From contig CALIUX010000174.1 in the NCBI GenBank assembly GCA_938048505.1, positions 1-9,913 of the forward strand: a stretch of DNA of 9,913 nt, given 5' to 3'. How positions within the stretch are numbered: the first letter of the stretch is position 1; each line of letters begins with the position of its first letter. The DNA comes from an uncultured Pseudomonadales bacterium (GTDB lineage Bacteria; Pseudomonadota; Gammaproteobacteria; Pseudomonadales; Cellvibrionaceae). Shown here one piece after another: positions 1-6,734 of this stretch. A program made the position numbers and the translations under genes. The notes beneath the pieces are model-generated. The model saw nothing but the letters and a program-made list of their open reading frames with translations, was not told where the DNA came from and did not search any database.

Positions 1-2928
1 GATGGTGTAGTGGATTTTGGTACACAAACCTCATCTCAACCCATTGAAAGTTCTGTTGCTGCGAATACGGACCCTTGTGACCCAGATACACGTAATAGCT
101 TATGTGATAGCGATAGCGACGGTATTCCTGATGGTGTAGAGGACGCGAATGGCAACGGTATTGTCGATAGTGGTGAAAGTGACCCTGATAATTCAGATTC
201 CGATAATGACGGTTTGCCTGATGGTCAAGAAGCGGGCATGAATGCCAGTATGCCAAATGATACTGATGGCGATGGTATAGCAGATGCTGTGGATGCAGAT
301 TCTGATAACGACGGCATTCCCGACGTTTTAGAGGTGGGCAGTGATCCGCTCTTGCCGCAAGACAGCGATAAAGATAATCAACCTGATCATTTAGATTCAG
401 ACAGTGATAATGACGGCTTACCTGATAGCTTAGAAAATCAAGCACCTATACCGGCTTTGCAGGGTACTGATACGGATGCCGATGGCATAGATGACGCACT
501 CGATGTAGATCAAACCGGTGGTGACGATAGTAACGAAAATGGTGTGGATGACCAGTTTGAGCCAAGCGACTTCGATAAAGATGGTATCCCTGATTATATT
601 GACGTTGATAGTGATAATGACGCCATTCCAGACGCATTAGAATCAGGTATAGCAGATCGTACGGATACAGATAACGACGGTATTGTTGATCTGTATGATG
701 TTGATATGACCGAAGGTGAAGACAGCGATAACGATGGTGTTGATGATGCCGCCGATATACGTGATACCGATGGTGATGGCCTGGCCGATTACCTGGATAT
801 TGACGCCGACAACGACAGCATCCCAGACAGTGTTGAATCGATAAAACCTTCGCAGTCTGTTAGTGATTTAGATGAAGACGGCATTATCGATTTATATGAT
901 GCTGATCAAACGGGTGGCGATGACCTTAACTTAGATGGCATTGATGATGCGGCGCAAATTGTTGATACCGACAATGACAAAGTTGCGGATTATCGAGATC
1001 TCGATAGCGATAATGATGGCTTGACTGATCTGAGTGAAGCAACGGATGAATCATTGGATGAAAACGGTGACGGTGTTGTAGATGATCTTATGGCGCAAGC
1101 ACAAACCATCACACCACAAGATACTGATGATGATGGCATAGCGGATTATCGAGAAATTGACAGTGACAATGACGGCATCAATGACAATGTGGGCTCTGAT
1201 GCTGAGCCATTCGATATGAATGGCGATGGCATTATTGATGCGGGCCAAGATGCCGATGGTGATGGCGTACCGGATGTGAATGACCTAAGCCCCAATAATT
1301 TTGGTGCGGGTGAATTAGATTCTGATGGTGACCAAGTATCTGATTCTCGTGATCTTGATGATGATAATGATGGCATTCCTGATCAAGCTGAAAGCAGTGA
1401 TACGGGTATTGATGTCGATACCGATGGTGATGGCACGCCAGATCGTCTTGATCTGGATAGTGATAACGATGGTATTTTGGATGTGATCGAAGCATCACCT
1501 GATCAAGCTGATAGTGATATTGATAATAATAGAGACGGTGCTATTGATGATTTGATCGATGCCAATAGTGATGGTTTGCATGACTTGGTTCCTGTCACAT
1601 TCATACCGACCGATACAGATAATGATGGCCAGCCTGATTTTCAGGATGTTGACTCAGATAATGATGGCTTTGATGACAAGATTGAAGGGCCTGAACACTT
1701 TAGAGATATCTCTGGCGAAAGGCTTGAAACGTCTGTGACGGGCTTTGGTGGAAGCCTCAATATCTTATTCATCATCTTTGGCTTGGTGGTGTTGGTCGTG
1801 AGAGCGTTGCTTTTACCTGAAGTGGCACATGCTAATTCAGATGATTGCGGCCTCTATATGCAACCCAATCATGACACCAATAAGGCGTTTTCTCCTTGTT
1901 GGTACGGCACAGTCGGCATTGGGGTATCGCATGTTGACCCTGAAGGTATTGATAGAAATGGTTGGCGTACGGCAGACGACGGCAATCGTTCAAACGGGTG
2001 GCATTTATCTGTTGGTAAGCGTTTTGCGCCGCGCTGGTTTGCGGAATTAAAATATGCCGATATTGGTACAGCAGATCTCGATACAGCCAACAATCGCTTG
2101 AACCAAGCCTACCCTGATGCGGGTATTAGCTACAAAGTCCCTTCGCTGATGGCGGGTTACTATTTATTGTCACCACGCGATGGCTTTAACGTATTTGCTA
2201 AAGCAGGTTTGGCCGCTATTGCAAACAAAAAAGAAAATGATGGCGGTACGGTCACATTTGAAGAGGTTGAAAATATTCAGCTCGCTATTGGCCTGGGTGC
2301 GCAATACGACTTTCGTCAGTCACCTTGGCATGTCAGGTTAGATATTGACGGTTATGATCGTGATGCTGCCTATGCAGGGTTAAGCATTGGTCGTTACTTT
2401 GGTGGCCGAGATAGACCTGTTACAAAAGCTATTGTTAAAAAGGTTGATGCTAAAGTGGATGCTAAGAAAGTTGAACCCGTTCAACCGTCAAAGCCTCAGC
2501 CAGATATTATTCAATACAAGCCTGTTAAGGTTATTTCGGCTCCAGTAAGCGCGCCGACTAAAATCTGCACAAGGCTGGACGTTGCTGCTAAGGGTGTTCA
2601 ATTTGAAACAAATTCAGCTGCGCTACGTCCATCCTCTTTGGCGATTTTAGGTGACCTAGCGATTGAGCTCTTGAGTAATGAATCGATTCAAATAGAGATT
2701 CAAGCGCATACTGATTCAGATGGCAGTGCTCAGTATAACTTAGGGCTTTCTCATCGCCGAGCGTCTAGTGTGAAAACGTATTTACTGCGCACGGGTGTTG
2801 CAGCTAATCGTTTAGTTTCACGCGGCTATGGTGAGTCACGGCCGATAGCCAGTAATGGAAGCTCATTGGGTAAGGCGCAGAATAGGCGTGTGGAATTTAA
2901 ATTATTAAGTGGTGATGCTTGTCGTTAA
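1..2928 (+). CDS. TSP3-repeat / OmpA-family outer-membrane protein, 5' end outside window
   Basis: The reading frame is open from base 1, so the true start lies upstream; 975 codons are visible and it ends in tandem in-frame stops (TAA TAA). Residues are counted from base 1. Residues ~32-560 are Asp-rich TSP3 repeats (SDNDGIPD, DTDGDG and similar), a family that binds calcium. Residues 581-611 are a GFGGS motif, a ~20-residue hydrophobic helix and AHA. Residues ~612-803 resemble the OmpA N-terminal beta-barrel, beginning CWYGTVGIGVS and ending GLSIGRYFGG. A Lys/Pro/Val-rich linker (~804-855) leads to an OmpA C-terminal domain (~856-974). That domain has the HTD...LSHRRA...GYGES...NRRVEF signature; Asp905 and Arg920 match the pair that binds diaminopimelate in OmpA proteins. 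The inferred role is an outer-membrane protein bound to peptidoglycan that presents a calcium-stabilised rod. The fusion with an internal helix is unusual. The family call is firm; the biological role is not. Confidence 0.9.
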   Translation, partial: DGVVDFGTQTSSQPIESSVAANTDPCDPDTRNSLCDSDSDGIPDGVEDANGNGIVDSGESDPDNSDSDNDGLPDGQEAGMNASMPNDTDGDGIADAVDADSDNDGIPDVLEVGSDPLLPQDSDKDNQPDHLDSDSDNDGLPDSLENQAPIPALQGTDTDADGIDDALDVDQTGGDDSNENGVDDQFEPSDFDKDGIPDYIDVDSDNDAIPDALESGIADRTDTDNDGIVDLYDVDMTEGEDSDNDGVDDAADIRDTDGDGLADYLDIDADNDSIPDSVESIKPSQSVSDLDEDGIIDLYDADQTGGDDLNLDGIDDAAQIVDTDNDKVADYRDLDSDNDGLTDLSEATDESLDENGDGVVDDLMAQAQTITPQDTDDDGIADYREIDSDNDGINDNVGSDAEPFDMNGDGIIDAGQDADGDGVPDVNDLSPNNFGAGELDSDGDQVSDSRDLDDDNDGIPDQAESSDTGIDVDTDGDGTPDRLDLDSDNDGILDVIEASPDQADSDIDNNRDGAIDDLIDANSDGLHDLVPVTFIPTDTDNDGQPDFQDVDSDNDGFDDKIEGPEHFRDISGERLETSVTGFGGSLNILFIIFGLVVLVVRALLLPEVAHANSDDCGLYMQPNHDTNKAFSPCWYGTVGIGVSHVDPEGIDRNGWRTADDGNRSNGWHLSVGKRFAPRWFAELKYADIGTADLDTANNRLNQAYPDAGISYKVPSLMAGYYLLSPRDGFNVFAKAGLAAIANKKENDGGTVTFEEVENIQLAIGLGAQYDFRQSPWHVRLDIDGYDRDAAYAGLSIGRYFGGRDRPVTKAIVKKVDAKVDAKKVEPVQPSKPQPDIIQYKPVKVISAPVSAPTKICTRLDVAAKGVQFETNSAALRPSSLAILGDLAIELLSNESIQIEIQAHTDSDGSAQYNLGLSHRRASSVKTYLLRTGVAANRLVSRGYGESRPIASNGSSLGKAQNRRVEFKLLSGDACR
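94..1680 (+). repeat. TSP3-type Asp-rich calcium-binding repeat array
   Basis: More than twenty short units follow the pattern D-x-D-x-D-G-(I/L/V)-x-D, often alternating with SDNDG(I/L)PD and ending in L/V-E. This is the thrombospondin type-3 / EF-loop-like calcium ladder. Several units have lost the loop glycine or another key residue (SDNDAIPD, ADNDSIPD, TDNDKVAD, SDKDNQPD), so some sites may bind weakly. A Cys pair (DPCDPDTRNSLC) occurs just before and at the array start. The array forms most of the exported N-terminal part of the OmpA-fusion protein. Confidence 0.9.
469..1041 (+). repeat. Three higher-order TSP3 super-repeats of 65-67 codons
   Basis: Within the TSP3 array, three larger units start at about 469, 664 and 865, a period of 195-201 bases. 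Each runs DGI-x-D...D-x-D-x-T-x-G-x-D...DG-(V/I)-DD, then (I/A)-x-D-Y-x-D-x-D-x-DND, and ends in a short Leu/Ser/Glu segment. The second and third units are closest: both have DLYD, then DDAA, then ADY. A more degenerate fourth unit may follow at ~1057-1195. This suggests growth by tandem duplication of a composite block rather than of single motifs. Confidence 0.7.
1741..1833 (+). other. Internal hydrophobic helix with GGS motif, sorting-signal-like
   Basis: Codons 581-611 encode GFGGS, then an uncharged stretch from LNILFIIFG to LVV, one Arg, then LLLPEVAHA. It lies exactly between the TSP3 array and the OmpA barrel. The Gly-Gly-Ser / hydrophobic / Arg order resembles GlyGly-CTERM sorting signals, which are normally at a protein's C-terminus, and AHA looks like a signal-peptidase site. 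No ribosome-binding site for a separate downstream start is visible: the region before the in-frame TTG/GTG codons at 1783-1798 is pyrimidine-rich. The helix is clear; its function is inference. Confidence 0.65.
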
Positions 2929-2998
2929 TAACGTATTGTATGAGTGATTCACTACAAGCCGTTTTTACCCAATTTCTTTAATTCATCGATTATATGCT

Positions 2999-3028
2999 CA
3001 GTAAAGTCAGTTGTTACTGGCTTTACTG
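2999..3028 (+). terminator. Hairpin after the OmpA-fusion gene, possible terminator
   Basis: The arms CAGTAAAGTCAG and CTGGCTTTACTG pair over 12 bases (one G-U pair) around a 6-base loop TTGTTA. The hairpin lies 71 bases after the stop codon. It is not followed by a proper T-run (the next bases are TCTTGGGG), so it is not a textbook factor-independent terminator. It could still end or stabilise the upstream transcript. Confidence 0.45.
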
Positions 3029-3096
3029 TCTTGGGGCAAGCTTGCAGCAAAAAAAGGGAAAGCTAGAGTATGAAAAGATAAGACAGGAAAAACATG

Positions 3097-3128
3097 AAAT
3101 ATGATATTTGTCATATGGATTCATGACA
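3097..3128. promoter_or_regulatory. Two adjacent dyads upstream of the kinase gene
   Basis: AAATAT-G-ATATTT (3097-3109) abuts an inverted repeat TGTCAT-N8-ATGACA (3109-3128), about 100 bases before the kinase start. Spaced dyads of this size suit a dimeric HTH regulator, and autoregulation by the neighbouring response regulator is possible. No convincing -35/-10 pair was found nearby. The symmetry is seen directly; the operator role is inference. Confidence 0.3.
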
Positions 3129-3168
3129 GATGCTTCTAATCCTTTTATTTTCATTAAGATAAGCTGTT

Positions 3169-3191
3169 CTTCATTCAAACGATCTTCATTC
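3169..3191. repeat. Direct repeat CTTCATTC, 15-base period
   Basis: CTTCATTC occurs at 3169-3176 and again at 3184-3191, ending 35 bases before the kinase start. A period of about one and a half helical turns just ahead of a regulator gene could be a protein-binding pair, but chance is possible in this AT-rich stretch. Confidence 0.25.
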
Positions 3192-3226
3192 CAAAGTAGA
3201 TTGCTATACAAAATGAGGCAAACAGC

Positions 3227-4414
3227 ATGTCGTTCACATCAGCAGTATCAGCATTTTTTCACTCAGAGTCTTCTCAGTCAGAACTGGCAATGGGTTGGAA
3301 TGAGTCGCGCTTTTATCCAATATATCTCGTTTATTCTTTATTTTATTTCTTTCCATTAATTTTTATGGGCGATACGCTCGCTACAAAAAGCGCTTTATGG
3401 TGGTTTGGTGTAGTGGGGCTATATGGCCTTTTTGTGGCAATCTTTTTTACGCTTGAGCATGCTTCACTTAAGTGGCGCTTTGGCTTAATGGTTATGATCA
3501 GTTTGATGGCAACACTTGGCGTTCAGCTTACCTTAGGTACATCGGCATTCTTCGCTTATATTCCTTTTTTTGCATTATTATTTTTCCCTTTGCGTTTGGC
3601 CCTGTTTTGGCTGATTGTTGGTGTCTTCTGCATTGCCATTGCTGCGCTATTAACAAGCTTTGAACCGTATTTTTGGATGCCCGCAGCAATTGTCTTTACG
3701 GTAAATAGTTTTACGGCGATGCTGGAGTTACGTAAAAGACAGTTGCAATGCGCCATGCAAAACAATGCGCAGCTAGTGGAACGCGACCGCATTACTCGTG
3801 ATTTGCATGATGTGACGGGCCATCAATTAACCGCTATTGCCCTGAAAGCGCAATTGGCTCAAAAAATGATTCAAGTAGAGCGGTATCAAGAGGCCGCAGC
3901 AGAATTAGCGGTGTTAGCGGATTTAGCGGCCAATAATCGCAAAGCCATTCGTTATGCTATTGAGGGCCATGATGTGCAAGATGTGCAAGGTGCTTACCAC
4001 TCACTTTCTAAGCTACTACAAGAACAGGGTTTTGAGGTGAGTGAAACAGGTGAACTACCCTCCGTTATTCCTTCAGCTCAATATGATTTGGTGGCTATTT
4101 ACAGCGAGGCCATGACCAATGTCTTACGTCATGGAAGCCGTGGCCTAGTATTAAGTGAGCATCAGCAAAGTCCGGAAGGTTATCACTGGCGGTTAGTGAA
4201 TAATGTGAGTCATGGCTTAGGTAAGGATCGAACCCTTCGCGAGCCTAAAAGTGGTTCTACAAGAGGTTTTGAGGGTGTGGGTTTGATGAGCATGCGTAAG
4301 CGGGCAGAAAATATCGGTGGCTCACTTGATTTTAAAATGATGCAGCAGGCAGCACCCCATCAAGCAGAATTGATTTTGTTTTTACCTACCTCGATTTTAA
4401 ATGACGCGCACTAG
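3227..4414 (+). CDS. Membrane sensor histidine kinase, DesK/NarL-type (HisKA_3)
   Basis: This 395-residue sensor kinase should autophosphorylate on His and pass the phosphate to the response regulator encoded next. The N-terminus has about six hydrophobic helices (roughly 30-47, 57-76, 84-104, 107-121, 124-143, 148-165) with almost no periplasmic loop, which suggests sensing within the membrane, as in DesK. A short charged helix leads to a HisKA_3 box ERDRITRDLHDVTGHQ with phospho-acceptor His194. The ATPase domain has an N-box EAMTNVLRHG (Glu294, Asn298) and a GVGL G2 box (350-353) followed by MRKRAENIGGSL. The G1 box is unusual: NNVSHGLG (325-332) replaces the usual D-x-G-x-G, so the ATP-contacting Asp is missing. 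The ATG at 3227 is chosen because GAGG lies 8 bases upstream. Stimulus and targets are unknown; no desaturase gene is nearby. Confidence 0.9.
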   Translation: MSFTSAVSAFFHSESSQSELAMGWNESRFYPIYLVYSLFYFFPLIFMGDTLATKSALWWFGVVGLYGLFVAIFFTLEHASLKWRFGLMVMISLMATLGVQLTLGTSAFFAYIPFFALLFFPLRLALFWLIVGVFCIAIAALLTSFEPYFWMPAAIVFTVNSFTAMLELRKRQLQCAMQNNAQLVERDRITRDLHDVTGHQLTAIALKAQLAQKMIQVERYQEAAAELAVLADLAANNRKAIRYAIEGHDVQDVQGAYHSLSKLLQEQGFEVSETGELPSVIPSAQYDLVAIYSEAMTNVLRHGSRGLVLSEHQQSPEGYHWRLVNNVSHGLGKDRTLREPKSGSTRGFEGVGLMSMRKRAENIGGSLDFKMMQQAAPHQAELILFLPTSILNDAH

Positions 4415-4466
4415 TCTCAGTACACACATACAGCCGATACATAATGAGTGAATAAAAAGAGCAAGC

Positions 4467-5069
4467 ATGAATATATTGTTGGTAGAAGATCAAGCGATGG
4501 TCCGAGGTGCACTCTCTGCACTGTTAAATTTAGAGGATGATATGACCGTTACTCATGAAGCGCCTGATGGTCTGCAAGCGCAAAAAATTCTAACGCAAAC
4601 CGCTTCAATCGACTTACTTGTCACAGATATTCAAATGCCTCATTGTGACGGACTTGAGCTGAGTCAGTGGGTACGGACCCACTACCCCGATCTTCCTATT
4701 GTTATGCTAACAACCTTTGCGCGAGCGGGTTATTTAACGCGCGCGCTAAAGGCCGGGGCATCCGGCTTTTTACTTAAAGATTCGCCTGCAGACCGTTTGG
4801 CGGGCGCACTGCGTGACGTCCTTTCTGGCCGTAAAGTAATCGATTCAGAATTGGCGCTGCTGGCATTAGGGGCAGAAGATCCACTTTCAGATAAGGAGCG
4901 TCAAGCATTAGTACTCGCGCAAAAAGGTATGACAACGGCCATGATTGCCGATCAGCTTTTTTTATCAGAAGGCACGGTACGTAATTATTTATCAGAAGCC
5001 ATTAGTAAGCTCGGTGCAGAGAATCGTATTGATGCTGCACGTATCGCGACAGAAAAAGGTTGGTTGTAA
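4467..5069 (+). CDS. NarL/DesR-family response regulator (REC + LuxR-type HTH)
   Basis: This 200-residue DNA-binding response regulator is the likely partner of the kinase encoded 52 bases upstream in the same direction, almost certainly in one operon. The receiver domain (~1-120) has acidic residues Glu8 and Asp9, phospho-acceptor Asp54 in LLVTDIQMP, the LTTFARAG switch segment and Lys104 in FLLKDSPAD. The C-terminus (~138-200) is a LuxR/GerE helix-turn-helix: LSDKERQALVLAQKGMT, then IADQLFLSEGTVRNYLSEAI and SKLGAENRIDAARIA. Length and order are typical of the family. AAGAG lies 5 bases before the ATG. All catalytic receiver residues are present, so it should accept phosphate normally. The DNA target cannot be read from the sequence. 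Confidence 0.95.
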   Translation: MNILLVEDQAMVRGALSALLNLEDDMTVTHEAPDGLQAQKILTQTASIDLLVTDIQMPHCDGLELSQWVRTHYPDLPIVMLTTFARAGYLTRALKAGASGFLLKDSPADRLAGALRDVLSGRKVIDSELALLALGAEDPLSDKERQALVLAQKGMTTAMIADQLFLSEGTVRNYLSEAISKLGAENRIDAARIATEKGWL

Positions 5070-5118
5070 TCGGCCTTTATAAGTTGTGACGCAGTATGCA
5101 AGAGTAAAGGCAGATGCG

Positions 5119-5142
5119 TGATCAGATGATAAAAAATGATCA
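5119..5142. promoter_or_regulatory. Paired TGATCA palindromes, possible operator
   Basis: Two identical TGATCA palindromes start 18 bases apart (5119 and 5137), separated by GATGATAAAAAA and followed by AATTGTGATTACA. They lie ~230 bases before the barrel gene's ATG. Palindrome pairs near two helical turns apart can be regulator sites; this is a low-confidence pattern call. Confidence 0.25.
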
Positions 5143-5361
5143 AATTGTGATTACATTACCTGCTCATTCTGTTAATAAATCTGTAGCTTGTGCAGCGCTT
5201 AGAAATGGTTATCTAGTAAAATAGTATTAAAAATAACATAAATTTAATTGGTTCTATTTAGTTTAGCTCTGCTTCTTTTTTGCTAGGAATCTCGACACTT
5301 GTTTAAGCAACTTGGTCTGTTTAGACTGTTGCCTTTCATATACTTTTTTGTTTGCTGGAAT

Positions 5362-5366
5362 GGAAG
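5362..5366 (+). promoter_or_regulatory. Ribosome-binding site supporting ATG 5371
   Basis: GGAAG lies 4 bases before the ATG at 5371. This start gives a clean signal peptide. The in-frame TTG at 5299, with AGGAAT 8 bases upstream, would add 24 residues including a second hydrophobic stretch (LLPFIYFFVCW) and make the export signal atypical. Confidence 0.5.
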
Positions 5367-5370
5367 CGTT

Positions 5371-6732
5371 ATGTCTGATTCACCTATTTCGTACCTTGCC
5401 TCACTCTCTAATTTACCGAATTTTCGTCGCCGATTCCCGCCTGCTGCTCTAGTTTCTTTTGGGATGATTTCAGCACTGCTTTCTACACCAGCTTATGCGG
5501 CTATCACTGCGAATGATGATGTGCGCCAAGTGCCTCAGGGCGTTGCGGTAGTAATTGATGTACTCGCTAATGATGTGAGTACTGAACCAGGCTTGAGCAT
5601 AGCGTCTTTTGGCCAACCCAGCAGCGGTACTGTGACAGATGAGGGCGGGGCATTAAGGTATGCACCTGAGCAAGGGTTTACAGGCTCCGACTCATTCACG
5701 TATGCCATTCAAAATAATGCTGGCGAACAAGCGACCGCGACCGTAACGGTCAGTGTACAAACGATTGATGAAGTGGCCGAAGTGAGCACCATCGAAGATG
5801 CTGCACCACGCGCCGCAACCACCATTATGCGTAGCCACCGTGAGGCGGTTTCACTGTTTTTGAATACGGGTAGCTTTGCTTCGTTGAACGGTCGTGCGAC
5901 AACCTCCGACAGTGACGATGGTGGTGGAGCAGGTGATGGTAATTTTAAATTGGGCGGTGTGTTCTTAAGTATTAACCATCGTGGTGGTGATCAAGAAGCG
6001 AAAGGCGAACAACTGGCTTATGACGAAGACTTAACTGGTTTTACACTGGGTGGTGATATCGCATGGGGACCTAATTGGACAGCCGGTGCAGCGGTGGGTG
6101 CATCGCAAACGACCATTGATTTTGCAGATGGTAAAGGCGATTTTAACGTAGATGACATCAGTATTTTAGGCTTTGCGGGCTATCGCTCCGACCGGTTTTC
6201 ATTTCAAACTCAAATGGGTTATGCCGTTTTAGATTACGCATTTAATCGTGCGCAAAGTGAAGGAAACAACCTATTTGGTTTTGCCAAAGCGCAATATGTT
6301 TGGCAGCGCCAAGCTTGGCAGGTTTCACCTGCTTTTACGCTCAACTATCAAAATCATTTTGTTGAAGCGTACTTAGAAGAGGGTGATAACCCCAGTAGCT
6401 TTAGCAGCCAAAAAAATCGCGCGTTGCAGGCAGGTTTTAATTTAAATATTGATCGTGCGATCAATTTCTCTTGGGGTGTTCTACTCCCACGCTTCGCCGT
6501 GAATTACGAGCGTATTATTAACTCAGGCCAACAGGGTATTAGCGGCTTTGCCGGTGGCCAAACATTTGAGTTAATTGGAGATGAAGGCGACAAGGATCAA
6601 ATTTTAGTTGAACTGGGGACTTCTGCGGTCTTACCAAGAGGGCTTTCGTTCTTTGGTAATGTTCAGAGTTTCCTTGAGCAAGAAGGATACAGTAGCACCA
6701 CGCTGCAGCTTGGCCTTAGAAAAGAGATTTAG
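5371..6732 (+). CDS. Exported protein: cadherin-like domain plus autotransporter-type outer-membrane barrel
   Basis: This is a 453-residue precursor from ATG 5371. Residues 1-43 form a signal peptide: a long polar start, Arg-Arg-Arg at 19-21, a hydrophobic core, and a cleavage site after TPAYA. Residues ~45-128 match the bacterial cadherin-like (Big_9-type) fold seen in adhesins: ITANDD, VIDVLANDVS, SSGTVTDEGGALRYAPE, GFTGSDSFTYAI. After a linker with a Ser/Asp/Gly-rich stretch, residues ~150-453 show alternating amphipathic strands with aromatic girdles (FTLGGDIAWG, FQTQMGYAVLDYAF, LQLGLRKEI), like a type V autotransporter barrel. The passenger would be very short for an autotransporter, so this may act as a surface anchor or as an export partner for the next gene product, which starts 2 bases after this stop. 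The last residue is Ile rather than the usual Phe/Trp. The barrel is well supported; the autotransporter label is moderate. Confidence 0.75.
   Translation: MSDSPISYLASLSNLPNFRRRFPPAALVSFGMISALLSTPAYAAITANDDVRQVPQGVAVVIDVLANDVSTEPGLSIASFGQPSSGTVTDEGGALRYAPEQGFTGSDSFTYAIQNNAGEQATATVTVSVQTIDEVAEVSTIEDAAPRAATTIMRSHREAVSLFLNTGSFASLNGRATTSDSDDGGGAGDGNFKLGGVFLSINHRGGDQEAKGEQLAYDEDLTGFTLGGDIAWGPNWTAGAAVGASQTTIDFADGKGDFNVDDISILGFAGYRSDRFSFQTQMGYAVLDYAFNRAQSEGNNLFGFAKAQYVWQRQAWQVSPAFTLNYQNHFVEAYLEEGDNPSSFSSQKNRALQAGFNLNIDRAINFSWGVLLPRFAVNYERIINSGQQGISGFAGGQTFELIGDEGDKDQILVELGTSAVLPRGLSFFGNVQSFLEQEGYSSTTLQLGLRKEI
6722..6727 (+). promoter_or_regulatory. Ribosome-binding site inside the barrel gene's end
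   Basis: AAGAGA, within the last codons of the barrel gene, lies 7 bases before ATG 6735. This implies translational coupling of the two genes. It favours ATG 6735, although ATG 6795 or 6801 would give a more normal lipoprotein signal length. Confidence 0.45.
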
Positions 6733-6734
6733 TC

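Larger units (their letters stand above)
5070..5370. other. AT-rich intergenic region before the barrel gene
   Basis: About 300 bases with no convincing gene. It holds a weak GCCTTTA / TAAAGGC inverted repeat (5073-5079 and 5105-5111, 25-base loop) just after the response-regulator stop, which is poor as a terminator. It also holds a TGATCA pair at 5119-5142 and a very AT-rich segment at ~5215-5250. The promoter of the downstream operon is presumably here. Candidate -10 boxes such as TAAAAT (5217-5222) lack a well-placed -35, so no promoter is called. Confidence 0.5.

Noticed and set aside
1146..1498. Overlapping minus-strand frames rich in Ser/Pro or His/Tyr
   Set aside because: They are reverse-strand readings of GAT-rich Asp codons in the TSP3 array, with no start signal or domain.
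3023..3211. 62-codon minus-strand frame in the gap between the OmpA fusion and the kinase
   Set aside because: It begins at TTG with no ribosome-binding site and shows no recognisable motif. It is not convincing as a small gene.
3108..3359. 83-codon plus-strand frame overlapping the kinase start
   Set aside because: It overlaps the well-supported kinase frame out of phase and has no ribosome-binding site; the GAGG at 3215-3218 serves ATG 3227.
5299..5370. TTG-initiated 24-residue extension of the barrel protein
   Set aside because: AGGAAT upstream is reasonably placed, but the extension adds a second hydrophobic stretch before a complete signal peptide. ATG 5371 is the simpler start. It is not excluded.
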